Below, one piece after another: positions 20,089-31,056 of a DNA stretch of 64,000 bases (position 1 is its first letter; each line of letters begins with the position of its first letter). The translations under genes were made by a program, and so were the position numbers. The notes beneath the pieces were generated by a model, which saw only the letters and a program-made list of their open reading frames with translations, did no database searches and was not told the DNA's origin. The DNA is from Balanoglossus misakiensis (taxonomy: Eukaryota > Hemichordata). The stretch spans positions 17,732,001-17,796,000 of the forward strand of contig CM082576.2 in the NCBI GenBank assembly GCA_040954595.2. The letters are read 5' to 3'.

Positions 20089-21185
20089 CTTAGTCTTAGA
20101 CAAGTATGGCTTCTGTATTTCTATAGTTCCAGACTGTTAAGTGTCCATTGCTATTTTCCTAGTCTGACCCTGCCCAATCCCGGCCGCTGGCTGCAGAGTA
20201 GCTCCAGCGGCGTGAGAAAGCGACAGGGAACCAGACTAGTCTGGTCGTCCACTGCCCCATTCCCATCGCTAGCTGCGGTACCCCCCCAAAAAGGTGTGTG
20301 GCATGGGTGGTTGGGTGGATTTGTCGGTCAGTTAGTCGGCCGGTAAGAGAGACCAGTGATTTCGTTCCCCACTGATAGTATTATACATTAGACATTTGGC
20401 TTTAAGTTACCGCTATATCATTCAACAGGCACATATAGTATTTGGCATTTTGTATCGGACCAGTCAAACCGTTTGTGTATGTGAGTGTTTTTCTCTGACA
20501 TGCGCAAATTTACTTTGCCATTGTTATCGAGCCTGAGGAAGGTGTGCCAGTCGCATCGAAATGTAGCTCTCACCCAACTGTATTCATGGTATTGGAAGTA
20601 AGGAAGAAACGTCTTGGAACTTGGAACTCTTCCCTGTGGTTCTACGGATTATATACACATACAAGAAGTTTTGTATACGTGTGGCAATTCCTTGCGAATA
20701 CAAGACAAACTGTATTTATAAGCTGCATTGAGACGGACTGTATTTTTTGCATCCTGAGAAACGTACTATTCCCTTAAATGAGAAAGTTGGAAAAAGCACC
20801 CCTCTTAAAAAAAACTCGTGCAGAGAAATTGGTACTACATTAGCTCAGATGTGTGTAAAACGTTAACTAAATGGGTCGTGAACTGAAATAAATGCATCAA
20901 CGTCACGAATTTCTGTTAAGACGTCATCAAGTTTTGTGTAAAGTTTGATGTTCACGTAAAAGACTCCGCGTTTTTTACGTGGAGATAGGTGTTTTCACGT
21001 TAGTTGAAAACGTGAAAAGTTATTCTCATTTTGGGCAACAAAAAATCATTTTATCTAAGAAATGTGTGTATGCCTAGTTAGCTTGACATCTCATAGTGGC
21101 AATCGAAAACGCATCTATTTCTTCTTAGTCATTTTACGTGAAATTTGGTCATCAATTTGTATGGTCCCCGACGGTTGAAACCATA
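20089..21185. other. Non-coding stretch between DIRS and gypsy element 2
   Basis: No gene is supported. A GC-rich imperfect inverted repeat lies at about 20140-20255 (AGTCTG...CCAGACT arms). The phrase 'gaggaaggtgtgccagtcgc' at about 20534 resembles 3' tails of some LINE or Penelope-like elements, but no RT is nearby. The last bases, CATA at 21182-21185, are the left target duplication of gypsy element 2. Confidence 0.45.
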
Positions 21186-21406
21186 TATAACACAGCCGAG
21201 GGTGAATTAAATGAGAGTCTTTAATACTCAGACACAGCCAACACAAATATACATTGACTAGTTTAAATGGCCGCGGCCATAACTGAACACACCAAACAGA
21301 ACAGTTTCTAGGTCAGGGGTCACCTCAGGGGTTGCCCCTCCTTCAAAATCAGAGTCTCATGTCAAGCGCCCTCACACAGGCACTATGATACAATACGTCC
21401 GTTACA
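21186..21406 (-). repeat. 3' LTR of gypsy element 2
   Basis: 221 bp; the minus strand starts TGTAACGGAC and ends GTTATA (TG...TA). The polypurine tract TTAGGGGGGAGTGA on the minus strand lies just inside it (21407-21420). Confidence 0.95.
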
Positions 21407-21488
21407 TCACTCCCCCCTAATATAATAGTGTCCTCCTGGACACGTCGGGAGCATCCCCAACAGTTCATACAGTACATTTAAACAAACT

Positions 21489-21489
<1 letters not shown>

Positions 21490-21532
<43 letters not shown>

Positions 21533-21720
21533 TATGTATATATGTAATCATAAGTGTCAGCAAATCAGTTCGACCATAGAGTTCACAGTTCAACAATAAG
21601 TCCACTTGACGCGAAAGCAAAATGTAAATATATATCATAAGTGTCAATAAATCAGTTCGTACACAGAGTTCACAGTTCAATGATAAATCCACTAAACACT
21701 AAACACGAAAGCAAAATCAA
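21490..21720. repeat. T-run and ~80-bp tandem repeat in the 3' UTR of gypsy 2
   Basis: A run of about 40 T (21490-21529) is followed by two imperfect copies of a roughly 80-bp unit (cataagtgtcagcaaatcag..., at 21549 and again at about 21637). Shorter repeats containing 'cacattcctcttctc' follow near 21770-21860. All lie downstream of the pol stop. Confidence 0.75.
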
Positions 21721-22067
21721 CACTGCCGTATATCCTGTAATGTCACCGTCATCATATTCTGCAAGCACAACACATTCCTCTTCTCTCCTATAATGTTCCT
21801 CCTATGTTCGGCATATTCCTCTTCTATTCTGCAAACACAACACATTCCTCTTCTCCTTTCACTCGGTGTATCTGGCAGGGACCCTCGTTATCCTCACTGA
21901 TCTGGTCACTTGGGGGCGCAGTAATTGTTGTTCACCTTGGCCTTCGTCCTCAGCTACACTGTTGTCTTCCGGCACGTTGTCAGTATCACTATTATCTTCC
22001 TCTGGCTCAATCTCTTCCAACTCATGTCCCGCTATTTCCTGGTCCTCCTCTGGTTCCGGTTGCCGAC

Positions 22068-25000
22068 CTAGGATGAGAACTCCCCCTTATCTGGCCGTTT
22101 GGGGGCTCTATTTTCGGCTTTCTCCGCAGACAAGTTATTTGGGCTATTTTGCAATTCACCCATTTGCTCCTCCCGGCGGTCAATCAGCGTTGAGTCACTG
22201 TGATGTCCGATTCGACACGGCTTTAACCGATTATGATGAACAACTAGCCTACGGCGCCTTTCACTATCTTCCTGGATACGATATATCACACCTGGTTTTC
22301 CATCTGGGTCTGGGATGCGCTTCTTCACGATAAATGGGCCCGCCCATGGTAGTCCTAATTTCTGGGCCCTGCCACGCCTTGCTGTAGGATCATGTAACCA
22401 GACTTTATCGCCGACCTCATAAGGGTGATGATTCGCCCACCTATCATATCCTGTCTTTTGTCTCCGCTGGGACTGACCGAGTGTTTCAGCAGCGTATTTG
22501 AAAGCATCCCTCAGTTTTCCGACCATACGTCTGGCATAGGTAGTGGTTGTTTGGGATGGTTCTGGTGTACCGTACACTATATCTATGGGTAGCCGAGCTT
22601 CCCTCCCATGAGTGAGGAAATATGGGGTTTGGCCAGTACTTTCATGGACGCTGGTGTTATATGCCAGTGCAATTTTCGACACATGATCATCCCATTCGTC
22701 GCCGTACTGAGCTACACACTTTGCCAGCATTTCATCTGCCGTCCTGTTGAAACGCTCAACCATGCCGTCAGACTGTGGGTGGTAGGCTGTAGTACGTGAT
22801 TTGTTAACTTCGAGCAGCTGGCAGAGTTCCTTGATTACTTGCGCCTCAAAATTACGTCCCTGATCGGAATGAAATTTCTCAAATACCCCATGTTCCATTA
22901 TATATTCCTCAAATATCTTCTTTGCCACTGTTACGGCCATCTGATTTGGAAGTGCATAAATATTAACATATTTCGTGAAATAATCCATCACTACCAATGC
23001 ATATTTATTCCCTCTCCTGGACTGTGGCAACTCTGTGAGGTCAGCTGCTACCATCTCAAAAGGTCGTTTCACAGATATGCTCTGCATAGGAGCCCTCGCT
23101 TTCGGTGCCGGAGATTTCCTTCGTTGACAAATCTGGCAACATTGGACCCACTGTTGAACATCCCGATGCATTCCTGGCCAATAGAATCTCTGTCTACATC
23201 GGGCCAATGTTCTCTTCGCTCCCATGTGCCCAGACACCACACCACCGTGCAGTTCTTTCAGTATGTTGGGCACCATATTACTTGGCAAGAGTATTAAATT
23301 TACTGACTCGCCACGAGGTAGTGTCCACTTCCGGTATATTATACCGTGTTGTAGTTTCAGTTTATCAAATTTATGCCACAGCGATTTCAATCGCCAGTCT
23401 TTTCTGCGCAAGGTTTGTTTGTCTGGTTTCCGTTCACTCCTTAGCCATGAGAGCACTTCCCGTAACACCTCATCATCCTGTTGTTCCTTCCTCAGGGCAC
23501 ATAAATTGACATCATTCACCACTGTAGCACCGTGTGACCTTGCAGCCTCTGAACTTTGAACCTGATTGACCTTGGGGGCATGTTGTTGAATTGGTTTTGT
23601 TGATACCTGTCCTGGAATACACCAGCCTATTTCCTGTTCATCGTCGTCATCCTGGACTGCCATGTCGCTTTCCGCCTCGATCTGCACTCCCAACCTGGAC
23701 ATGGCATCAGCATTAGAATGTAATTTTCCAGCTCTATGTGTGACTGCAAAATCGTACATACTTAATTCAATCGCCCATCTCTCTCTACGTCCTGTAGGAT
23801 CATGGCCCGCCTTGATATCCCTCAGCCCGATTAGTGGTTTGTGGTCCGTCACTACTTCAAATTTAGCACCACACAAATACGGTCGAAAATGCCGAATACC
23901 CCATACAACAGCAAATAACTCCTTGTCATATGTGGCCCATTTCTTCTCCGTCTTATTCAGGCGGTGACTTCCATATGCAACAACTTGTTCCCCTTTTTCC
24001 CCTTTTTGGGACAGGATCACCCCAACTGCTGAATGAGATGCGTCGGTGTGTAGACAAAATGGTTTGGTAAAGTCAGGGTAACCGAATATCGGCGGATTGG
24101 CTAGCGCAGACTTCAGAACCTGGAATGCATTACTACATTCATCTGACCATTGAAATGTAATGTCTTTTTCACATAGCCGATGTAATGGTGTCGCAATCAA
24201 TGCAAAATCCTTCACAAATTTTCTATAGTACGACGCTAACCCCATAAATCGTCGTACATCAGCTGCACATAATGGGGTAGGGTAAGACCATATACGCTCA
24301 GTAATTGCTGGATCTGGGGACACACCGTCCTTGGATACTTTATGTCCGAGAAAGACAACTGTATCCTTGAAGAATGTACATTTCGATGGCTGCAACTTGA
24401 GGCCTGCGTCTTCAATACGTTTAAATACTTGTTCTAGGCTTTGCATGTGCTCGTTGAACGTTCGGCTGAAAATAATTACATCATCCAAATACACTAAACA
24501 TGTCTGCCAGTCCAGCCCTGCTAATACCAATTCCATTAGCCGCTGGAAGGTAGGGGGTGCGTTGGTGAGACCAAACGGCATGACTTTAAAGTTGTACAAC
24601 CCAACTCCCGTCGTGAAGGCAGTTTTATCTCTGTCATCTGGGTGAACCTCAACTTGCCAATATCCCGATGCCAAGTCAATTGTTGAGAATAGTGCTGACC
24701 CTGACAACGCATCAATAGTGTCATCAACTCTAGGGAGCGGGTGCGCATCTCGAACTGTCACTGAGTTCAATTTTCGATAGTCTACACAAAATCGAATTGC
24801 GCCATTCTTCTTCCTCGCCAATACGACCGGTGATGCCCAGGCCGAGCAGCTCTCTTCTATGACTTCATTCTTTAACATATCTCTCACCTGGTTCTGTATT
24901 TCGGCTTGTAGATGTACTGGTACACGTCTGGGCCGCTGCTTTATTGGCGTAGCCTCTCCTGTATTCACGCGGTGTTGCACCAGATGTGTACGTCCCCGGT

Positions 25001-26003
25001 CACCTGGATATTGACTAAAAATATGATGATATTTATTCAGCAATTTCCTTACTTCTGTCTTTTGGGGCCCTGAAATTGCTGCCCCCTCAAGTTGAATTTC
25101 AGGCATAGGGTCAGTCTGATTTCTGACTTTATTCGTTGTGTCTATATTGGATACCACAGTACTAGTAGTTTCTCTTTTTAGCTCACAAAGTTCATAGGTA
25201 TGTATACGGGAGACCATACAAGTCTCCTCTCCAGATGTAGCGGCAATAAAAGTTCCTACAGGTGTATCTTGATAGAGATTTACGGGTTGTTCTGTTACAT
25301 TCAAGATCTGCACCAATGCCATGCCGTTGCTGACAGTGGAGGAGGTTCGAGCTACAGCTAGGCCCCTGCCATCTTTAAAAATATCCTCCGGATCCAAAAC
25401 TCCGGTATACCCATGAGGCAATGGCTCCCCAGCCGTTGTTGGCTGTAATCGTATTGGCACTGGCATTTTGGTTCGGGGTGGTATTATGACAGTTTTATTC
25501 ACTACCGCTCCACATATGTCCGGTATTAATTGGTCTTTCCGCAGAAATGGAGTTGGTTCGCCGTATATCCAAAACATGCCATTGTTACTATCCACATTAC
25601 CTGCATGCTGCACAAAGAAGTCCCAACCAAGTATCACAGGGCTGGTCATCCCACGTACCACAAACACAGTATGGTATAGCTCATTACTGCCCACCCGTAC
25701 TCTGGTTTGTAGTGTTCCCATGATGTCTAACTTTTGTCCCAGAACCGACGTCGCAACCGTATTTACGGTAGTGTTCAAATATTTCTTTCTCAGGTATGGA
25801 CTCTTCATCCTAAATTCTTCACTTATCAGTGTTATACCTGACCCTGTATCAACCAGGGCTCTTACATCAGTGTCACCAACTACTATCATCACCATATTTG
25901 TAAAGTCTGGTTTGGTAGATTTAGGAGCTGTCATTAATTCAGATTCCAATTGGGCCTCACCTTGCGCTGCCAATGCCTGACCCCTTACATCAGCAGCTAC
26001 CAT
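22068..26003 (-). CDS. Gypsy 2 pol: protease, RT, RNase H, integrase
   Basis: 1311 codons in the -1 frame relative to gag. Order: aspartic protease ALVDTGSGITLIS (Asp52), RT with CVDYRKLN, FSTIDLASGYWQV and VYLDDVIIFS, RNase H (FCLHTDASHSAVG, WATYDKELFAVVWG, VVTDHKPL), and integrase with the H..H..C..C finger (GHMGAKRTLARCRQRFYWPGM) and the core DLTEL / HSDQGRNFE / DGMVERFNR. A C-terminal GPY/F-like region follows, with no chromodomain. No disabling mutation is visible. Its ATG begins at the last base of the slippery heptamer, consistent with expression as a gag-pol fusion rather than by separate initiation. Confidence 0.95.
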   Translation of the reverse strand: MVAADVRGQALAAQGEAQLESELMTAPKSTKPDFTNMVMIVVGDTDVRALVDTGSGITLISEEFRMKSPYLRKKYLNTTVNTVATSVLGQKLDIMGTLQTRVRVGSNELYHTVFVVRGMTSPVILGWDFFVQHAGNVDSNNGMFWIYGEPTPFLRKDQLIPDICGAVVNKTVIIPPRTKMPVPIRLQPTTAGEPLPHGYTGVLDPEDIFKDGRGLAVARTSSTVSNGMALVQILNVTEQPVNLYQDTPVGTFIAATSGEETCMVSRIHTYELCELKRETTSTVVSNIDTTNKVRNQTDPMPEIQLEGAAISGPQKTEVRKLLNKYHHIFSQYPGDRGRTHLVQHRVNTGEATPIKQRPRRVPVHLQAEIQNQVRDMLKNEVIEESCSAWASPVVLARKKNGAIRFCVDYRKLNSVTVRDAHPLPRVDDTIDALSGSALFSTIDLASGYWQVEVHPDDRDKTAFTTGVGLYNFKVMPFGLTNAPPTFQRLMELVLAGLDWQTCLVYLDDVIIFSRTFNEHMQSLEQVFKRIEDAGLKLQPSKCTFFKDTVVFLGHKVSKDGVSPDPAITERIWSYPTPLCAADVRRFMGLASYYRKFVKDFALIATPLHRLCEKDITFQWSDECSNAFQVLKSALANPPIFGYPDFTKPFCLHTDASHSAVGVILSQKGEKGEQVVAYGSHRLNKTEKKWATYDKELFAVVWGIRHFRPYLCGAKFEVVTDHKPLIGLRDIKAGHDPTGRRERWAIELSMYDFAVTHRAGKLHSNADAMSRLGVQIEAESDMAVQDDDDEQEIGWCIPGQVSTKPIQQHAPKVNQVQSSEAARSHGATVVNDVNLCALRKEQQDDEVLREVLSWLRSERKPDKQTLRRKDWRLKSLWHKFDKLKLQHGIIYRKWTLPRGESVNLILLPSNMVPNILKELHGGVVSGHMGAKRTLARCRQRFYWPGMHRDVQQWVQCCQICQRRKSPAPKARAPMQSISVKRPFEMVAADLTELPQSRRGNKYALVVMDYFTKYVNIYALPNQMAVTVAKKIFEEYIMEHGVFEKFHSDQGRNFEAQVIKELCQLLEVNKSRTTAYHPQSDGMVERFNRTADEMLAKCVAQYGDEWDDHVSKIALAYNTSVHESTGQTPYFLTHGREARLPIDIVYGTPEPSQTTTTYARRMVGKLRDAFKYAAETLGQSQRRQKTGYDRWANHHPYEVGDKVWLHDPTARRGRAQKLGLPWAGPFIVKKRIPDPDGKPGVIYRIQEDSERRRRLVVHHNRLKPCRIGHHSDSTLIDRREEQMGELQNSPNNLSAEKAENRAPKRPDKGEFSS

Positions 26004-26950
26004 TTTCCCTGTTGTTGTGGTTGATATTGGCTGGGTTGAGGTGGCCCGTATTGAGCATAACCAGTTTGAACATCATGTTCCCCTTGCAGAGGGCAATGGA
26101 TTCTTCGGTGACCGTATTCCCCACAAATGTAGCAGTTCCCTCTGAATACATTTCTCGCTGGTGTTTGCCGAGCACCATTACCACGATTACCCCGATAACT
26201 TCTGGCCCCTCTACTAACATTTCGGGTATACCCACTTGCTTGGTTATAGGCATTACTCGTATTAGTTGTTTCCTTTCCAACTGTCAATTGTTCTATTTTC
26301 TGAAGGAGGGTGCTTTCCAATTCTCGGAATCTTTTATCTATCAATTCGTTGATGTGCACATTGTCAACTGCATTAACACTCGGTGTACACCCAGTTCCAT
26401 GTGGTACTTTACTAGCTGACATCTTTGTGGCCGCATGATGTGCGGCTTCAGTTTTTCGCACCAACAGCACTACTTCATCAAGCGTTTTCTTGTCCGAATT
26501 CAAAATCCTCTCCTGGAGTGCAGTATTTCCAAGTCCGCAGATAAATTGGTCCATTACAACGTCCGCTTTAACACCTGGGTCCAACGTTGGATAGGCAATA
26601 TCAGCTAGTCGAACTAGCTCAGTCTGATATTCCTCGGCAGATTCCCCGTTTTGACGAGTTCGTTCCCTAAACAACAGGCGATGCAAACTCACATGTTCTT
26701 TACTGCTAAATTTTCCTTCAAGGGCAGCCTTCAACCTGTCATAATTGTCTTTGTCCGTATCGGCCAATTGTTCGTACACTTGAAAGGCATGGCCGTCCAA
26801 TAAGGCAGGCAACAGTCCAAGTTTGGCTTCTTTGGTAGTTAAGTCTTTTGTTGCCCTTGCTGCAACTTCAAATTTTCTCACCCAGTCACTAAAGTTCTCA
26901 CCTTCCAACCCCCGGAACTTATCAGGTAGCCGAACGTACGCAGAAGCCAT
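25997..26950 (-). CDS. Gypsy 2 gag with CCHC knuckle
   Basis: The start is taken at ATG 26950 (MASAYVRLPDKFRGLEGENF), because upstream in-frame codons run through the leader and primer site. Capsid-type helices follow (FSDWVRKFEVAARATKD..., LHRLLFRERTRQNGESAEEY), then one zinc knuckle CYICGEYGHRRIHC for RNA packaging. It ends GKW-stop at 25997, seven bases into pol. The gag zone downstream of the knuckle is Gln/Pro-rich. Confidence 0.92.
   Translation of the reverse strand: MASAYVRLPDKFRGLEGENFSDWVRKFEVAARATKDLTTKEAKLGLLPALLDGHAFQVYEQLADTDKDNYDRLKAALEGKFSSKEHVSLHRLLFRERTRQNGESAEEYQTELVRLADIAYPTLDPGVKADVVMDQFICGLGNTALQERILNSDKKTLDEVVLLVRKTEAAHHAATKMSASKVPHGTGCTPSVNAVDNVHINELIDKRFRELESTLLQKIEQLTVGKETTNTSNAYNQASGYTRNVSRGARSYRGNRGNGARQTPARNVFRGNCYICGEYGHRRIHCPLQGEHDVQTGYAQYGPPQPSQYQPQQQGKW
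26003..26009 (-). promoter_or_regulatory. -1 ribosomal frameshift site (slippery heptamer)
   Basis: On the minus strand G GGA AAA fits the X XXY YYZ rule exactly in the gag frame, two codons before the gag stop (TGG TAG). Slipping back one base continues directly into the pol frame. A downstream stem or pseudoknot would be expected 5-9 bases later; I did not fold it. Confidence 0.8.
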
Positions 26951-27033
26951 GCCTGTTGTCCGGTTGTGCTGAATGACGAGAAACACACTCCAATCCTTTC
27001 CAGGTCGCCCACTTACTGTCTTTATGATGACCG

Positions 27034-27054
27034 TCGAATCCCACCGCTGCCACC
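27034..27054 (-). other. Primer-binding site, tRNA-Leu
   Basis: Two bases inside the 5' LTR the minus strand starts TGGTGGCAGCGGTGGGATTC. This is complementary, over about 20 bases, to the 3' end of metazoan tRNA-Leu genes ending ...CCCACCGCTGCCA plus CCA, as I recall them. Confidence 0.85.
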
Positions 27055-27057
27055 AAA

Positions 27058-27278
27058 TATAACACAGCCGAGGGTGAATTAAATGAGAGTCTTTAATACT
27101 CAGACACAGCCAACACAAATATACATTGACTAGTTTAAATGGCCGCGGCCATAACTGAACACACCAAACAGAACAGTTTCTAGGTCAGGGGTCACCTCAG
27201 GGGTTGCCCCTCCTTCAAAATCAGAGTCTCATGTCAAGCGCCCTCACACAGGCACTATGATACAATACGTCCGTTACA
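27058..27278 (-). repeat. 5' LTR of gypsy element 2
   Basis: 221 bp, identical to 21186-21406 by eye. It is followed by CATA, the target duplication. Confidence 0.95.
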
Positions 27279-27470
27279 CATAGTTGCAGTGCAGCGACAC
27301 GGTGTAACGATGTACACGCTCAAAATTCGAATACAGAGTGCGCGTGCCACACACACAGACGTTGACGTGAAGCCAAACTCTTTTCCACCTGAACGTCTAA
27401 CGCGAACGTGGGTTCTCCGCGTCCACGTTCACGTAAAACGTGTAGCCGAACCTCTCTATTGTTTTTATAT

Positions 27471-27627
27471 ATAATCCCATTATATTTTTCTTTCTTTGAC
27501 GTCATCGTATACGAGTGGTTTTCGCGGAGCCGTGCAACTTCGAACCGTAGGCGAGAAGTTGTACGACTCCGCGAAAACCACGAGTATACGATGACGTTAA
27601 ACAAAGAACAATATCATGGGATTATAT
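27471..27627. repeat. Fold-back element (hairpin), arms ~70 bp
   Basis: Left arm (ATAATCCCAT ... TTGACGTCATCGTATAC ... TTTTCGCGGAG ... GTGCAACTT) pairs with the right arm ending ATGGGATTAT, around a loop near 27543-27552. It has no coding content. It is probably a non-autonomous DNA transposon of the fold-back type. Arms contain a palindromic TGACGTCA. Confidence 0.8.
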
Positions 27628-29677
27628 ATTTATCACATGAACAGTCTTCTTATTTTCGTAAGAAGAGGTAGGGTAAAAATATTCCAATATCTTGCTAATA
27701 TATTCGAGCGGCCTTGCAGTTTATTTAGCGGGATTACGTTCTTTCCCCTGCGCAACGATCTGTGGCCCCCACGAGATATGCTAATTATGGAATTCCTTTC
27801 ATTCATAAAGTGAAATCGACTTTCAAGTTTATACACTTTTGCGTCTTGTCTACCAATCAGATTCGCGGAGTCAGTCACATGGGCCAGAATTTTGATACAT
27901 TCTGCCTGTCAATCATCGTCTCGCGCTGTGTACATGTCAACACAACGTCCTAGCAAGTCATCGCGTCGAGTTCGCCCGCAAAGTTATGCTGCGAGTCGCA
28001 GTTTGACAGAAAAAATGACGCGCTTCATGTAAAACTTTATGAAAAAATAACACAGTTCCATCGCCATATATCCTAAAACCGTTATTGTGACAGGATATTA
28101 AAAATATTAGTCCAGGAACGATGTTCAAGGTTGCGTTTTCGTCGGCCTGGCTAGTCAGCGCAGTTGTGTTTCCGCAGAAACTACAACCCTCGTACAGAAT
28201 CTCATCCTCGAACCCCAAACAAATGTTTCGATTCTCAAACAAATTAACTGCGACGTTTTTCCACGTCTTATACATTTCGTTGACCGGTGGACAGAATACA
28301 GAGTGTTAGTCGTCCCGCTCAGGTGGCTCGAAACCATTCTCGTAACTTCCGTAAGCCTAAAATCAAGTGTGCTGGCTCGCTCGGGATCGACCAGGCTCGC
28401 TAGCTGCAAGCACACATTCACGATCGTAGCGTCGACTTTTCAAATTCTACCTTTCTCGTATTGATTTTACCCAGCGATATTCTTATGCAACCGTCGTTTT
28501 TATTTCAATCGTGCACAACTACGGGTACATCCACTTGTTATTCCGTTTTACAAGAAAGTTACAGCGACGGGCGAATCAGCGAAAATAGTTCCGGTTGATG
28601 ACGTAGAACAGGGGAAAATTCGGATTTTTTGTTCGACCTGTTCTACGTCACACAGGTCGCTATACGGGCCAGTTCATGTGATAAGAAAAATAACGTCGGT
28701 GCGTCATCGCGCCCAGCGGATTTTTTTTCAGATCTGGCTTTTTCAACGTGTTTGTTTGGCGTTCATGATCAGTATATATCCATGTTCTTGTTCCGCTATT
28801 TCCATTCCGAAAACCCCAAAGTTTTAAACGTGTACACTTTGACTATAGAAAAGGCCTCAGACACCTTCATATGCTGTCCGGCAGCCGGGGTGGGATATCC
28901 GACTGCGGTGCAGCTCAAAGTGGTGTGGAGGTGGTCATGTTGGGAGCGGTGCAGCCGGCCGGTGGATCGCCGTCATATCCGCCGGCGTGCGGCAATCGTC
29001 AAGAACCCATTGGGAGGAACCCAGTCCGTTCAAGTGCAAACGTCCTGGTCAGAAGGTAACTACAAGCATCATAGAGCAGCATTCGACACAAGTATAACTT
29101 TTATAGCAAGTTCATTTTTGTTTGTATTTAATCCTTTAGGCAAATACATCTGATGGGACACCCTTCTCTTTAATCAAACCATCAGTTTTAATCAAACTCC
29201 TCTTAGGGAATCCTAAAATTGCAGCATGCATGGATAGGTAAGGTATAATATTGATTATATTATATCATGCTACCGTCCGCGATTCTGATTGGACGAGAGC
29301 TGAATCCAGCCATGGTAAAATACTGTTTTACCATGGCTAGCAGTGGTAAAACGGGCCCCTGAACTAGCATACGGCAGCAAAATGTGCGGTTAAACCACAG
29401 TCGCGCGTGTTTAAACCAAATAAATAAAACAAAAATAATGTTGAATTAACGGACGTTTTATTTTGGAACTGCTCTGTGGATATATTTGTCGCTTTGCCAC
29501 GTGCGATGCCCGTCTTGTCACTTTTTGTCGTCTGCTTCATGTTTAATGCTCGATCCCGGCCGCTCGTGTTTACATTCGTCGTCGCCATGTTGGTTCACGT
29601 AATTTCTCTTTCTGACACCGTTTCGGTAAGAAAATGACACTGATATGCCACAAAAACAGTTGTTGATATAATATAAT
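27628..29677. other. Non-coding stretch with a GC-rich patch
   Basis: No gene is supported. A short inverted repeat around TGATGACGTAGAACAGG lies at 28595-28655. A GC-rich patch at about 28870-29056 ends in AGAAG|GTAACT, a possible splice donor, and is open in more than one frame. It could be an exon, but there is no recognisable protein. Confidence 0.35.
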
Positions 29678-29819
29678 AGCAATAACCCCCGCCTCAGTCG
29701 GGTATACACGAGATTTGGGTACAATTCGCTCCATATAGCACTCGCCTGACGGCTCGTGCTATATGTCTCGAATTGTACCAAAATCTCGTGTATACCCGCC
29801 TGCGGCAGGGGTTATTGCT
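29678..29819. repeat. Fold-back element (hairpin), arms ~50-60 bp
   Basis: The arms AGCAATAACCCC(C)GC ... GGGTATACACGAGATTT ... TACAATTCG and its complement face each other around a loop near 29745-29755. It is a MITE-like palindrome of the same style as 27471-27627 and 63156-63296. Confidence 0.8.
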
Positions 29820-29963
29820 TAATCGTTTCATATCATAAAACAAGAAGCACGGTATCAAAATCATTTTAAACCATCACATGTACATATTTTTATTGGTGAT
29901 AAATATAACGTCTACAATGTCACATATTCAAAAGCTTCATGTAGTCACTCATAGGAAGCACTC

Positions 29964-30217
29964 TTAAAGGGACAAAGCCTCTCTCTCTCGCTGTCCTTTT
30001 TCCATAATTATGTTTGATACAAGACACCATTTACTAGTATGTTATTCTACAGGTGATATATTGTGAATCAATGCTCGACCACACTCAACTTCCATCCCAC
30101 TCGTAGATACAAAAGTGAAGTACTCGCCAAAATGAATAATCGTTTTTTACCATTTATTCATTTTGGCGAGATTTTCCTCTCATATCCTACAAAAACGACA
30201 GAGGCTTTGTCCCTTAA
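29964..30217. mobile_element. TTAA-flanked MITE, copy 1
   Basis: Bounded by TTAAAGGGACAAAG and its inverted form CTTTGTCCCTTAA, with an internal inverted stretch around GAGTACTCGCCAAAATGAATAA. It is the same family as 31215-31563, sharing for example 'atgtttgatacaagaca' and 'cgccaaaatgaataat'. TTAA target sites occur in piggyBac and Kolobok; the purine start AGG suggests Kolobok. Confidence 0.8.
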
Positions 30218-30426
30218 TAAGGTGCATTCAGTTTCAAACAAACTCATCTAAAGTAAAAAGGATACAGCTAATGGGGATGTAAGGTCTAGGAATTCTCTTA
30301 CAAATATGAAAGAAACCCCAATCAGCTGCATACCAGGCATTGAAAAGCCTATACATTTGTCCACTAAGTTAACTAGTCGATCCTGGTTTTGATGTTGTTT
30401 AGATTTCCAGTGGTGACTGACAAAAG

Positions 30427-30531
30427 TGGGTGGAAGATATTCCAGCACCATATTGGAAGGGGATGTTCGCTGGAGACAGTGTGTTATTAATGAATGGAGA
30501 AACTGTAATAATCAAGCCATTCTTAAGGAAG
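30427..30531 (+). CDS. Candidate host exon, unknown protein
   Basis: A 35-codon open stretch (WVEDIPAPYWKGMFAGDSVLLMNG...) lies between a possible acceptor (acaaaag) and a good donor (AAG|GTATGA). Its phase is compatible with the next candidate exon at 31057. The composition looks like real protein, but I do not recognise a family and see no further exons. It might equally be a fragment of a degraded gene. Confidence 0.3.
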
Positions 30532-31056
30532 GTATGAATATGTCCCTTTCTAGGATCGGTGATATGAAAATTTCAACTGCTCTAATCTAGGAAAGATGAA
30601 CATCACACATTACATCAAAAAATACATTTTATTTTAAAACATTATTCATGAATTAAACATTACATATTTAAATAACAGTAAGTGTAATAAATAGATGATT
30701 TACTACAACATCTTACCACAGAAAATTTTAAAATCAGCCAGACAATTCGTTTAGCATCTGTGGGAAACACAAAATGATAAGCTGTATCCCAGACCTGGTC
30801 GAACCCGGGTTTAACACATAACATCGAAATCTCAAGTGACCCCCGAATGACCTCAATGTGAGGTAGACTCCTCAGTTCGATGAGAATCACATGCAAGTTA
30901 AAATTTGCCTGGAATTCCATTGACCAATGACATTCAGGAAGAGGTTACATACAAGACCAACTTCCTTACTACCATTGGTCATTTGGAATCCAGTACATTC
31001 TTATCTGACAGGCTTGTTTCTTTCATTGTGGCATAGTAAATATCTACTTGTAACAG

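Larger units (their letters stand above)
21186..27278 (-). mobile_element. Intact Ty3/gypsy retrotransposon (element 2)
   Basis: LTRs of 221 bp at 21186-21406 and 27058-27278 are identical by eye. CATA flanks both ends (21182-21185, 27279-27282) as a 4-bp target duplication. The minus-strand interior has gag, then pol in the -1 frame, a tRNA-Leu primer site and a polypurine tract. All frames are open, so this is a recent and possibly active copy. No envelope gene or chromodomain is seen. Confidence 0.96.

Noticed and set aside
22068-27118. Numerous plus-strand ORFs across gypsy element 2
   Set aside because: They are antisense shadows of gag and pol without domains of their own.
28871-29059. 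GC-rich ORF ending at a splice-donor-like site
   Set aside because: More than one frame is open, none gives a recognisable protein, and no partner exon was found; left as a note only.
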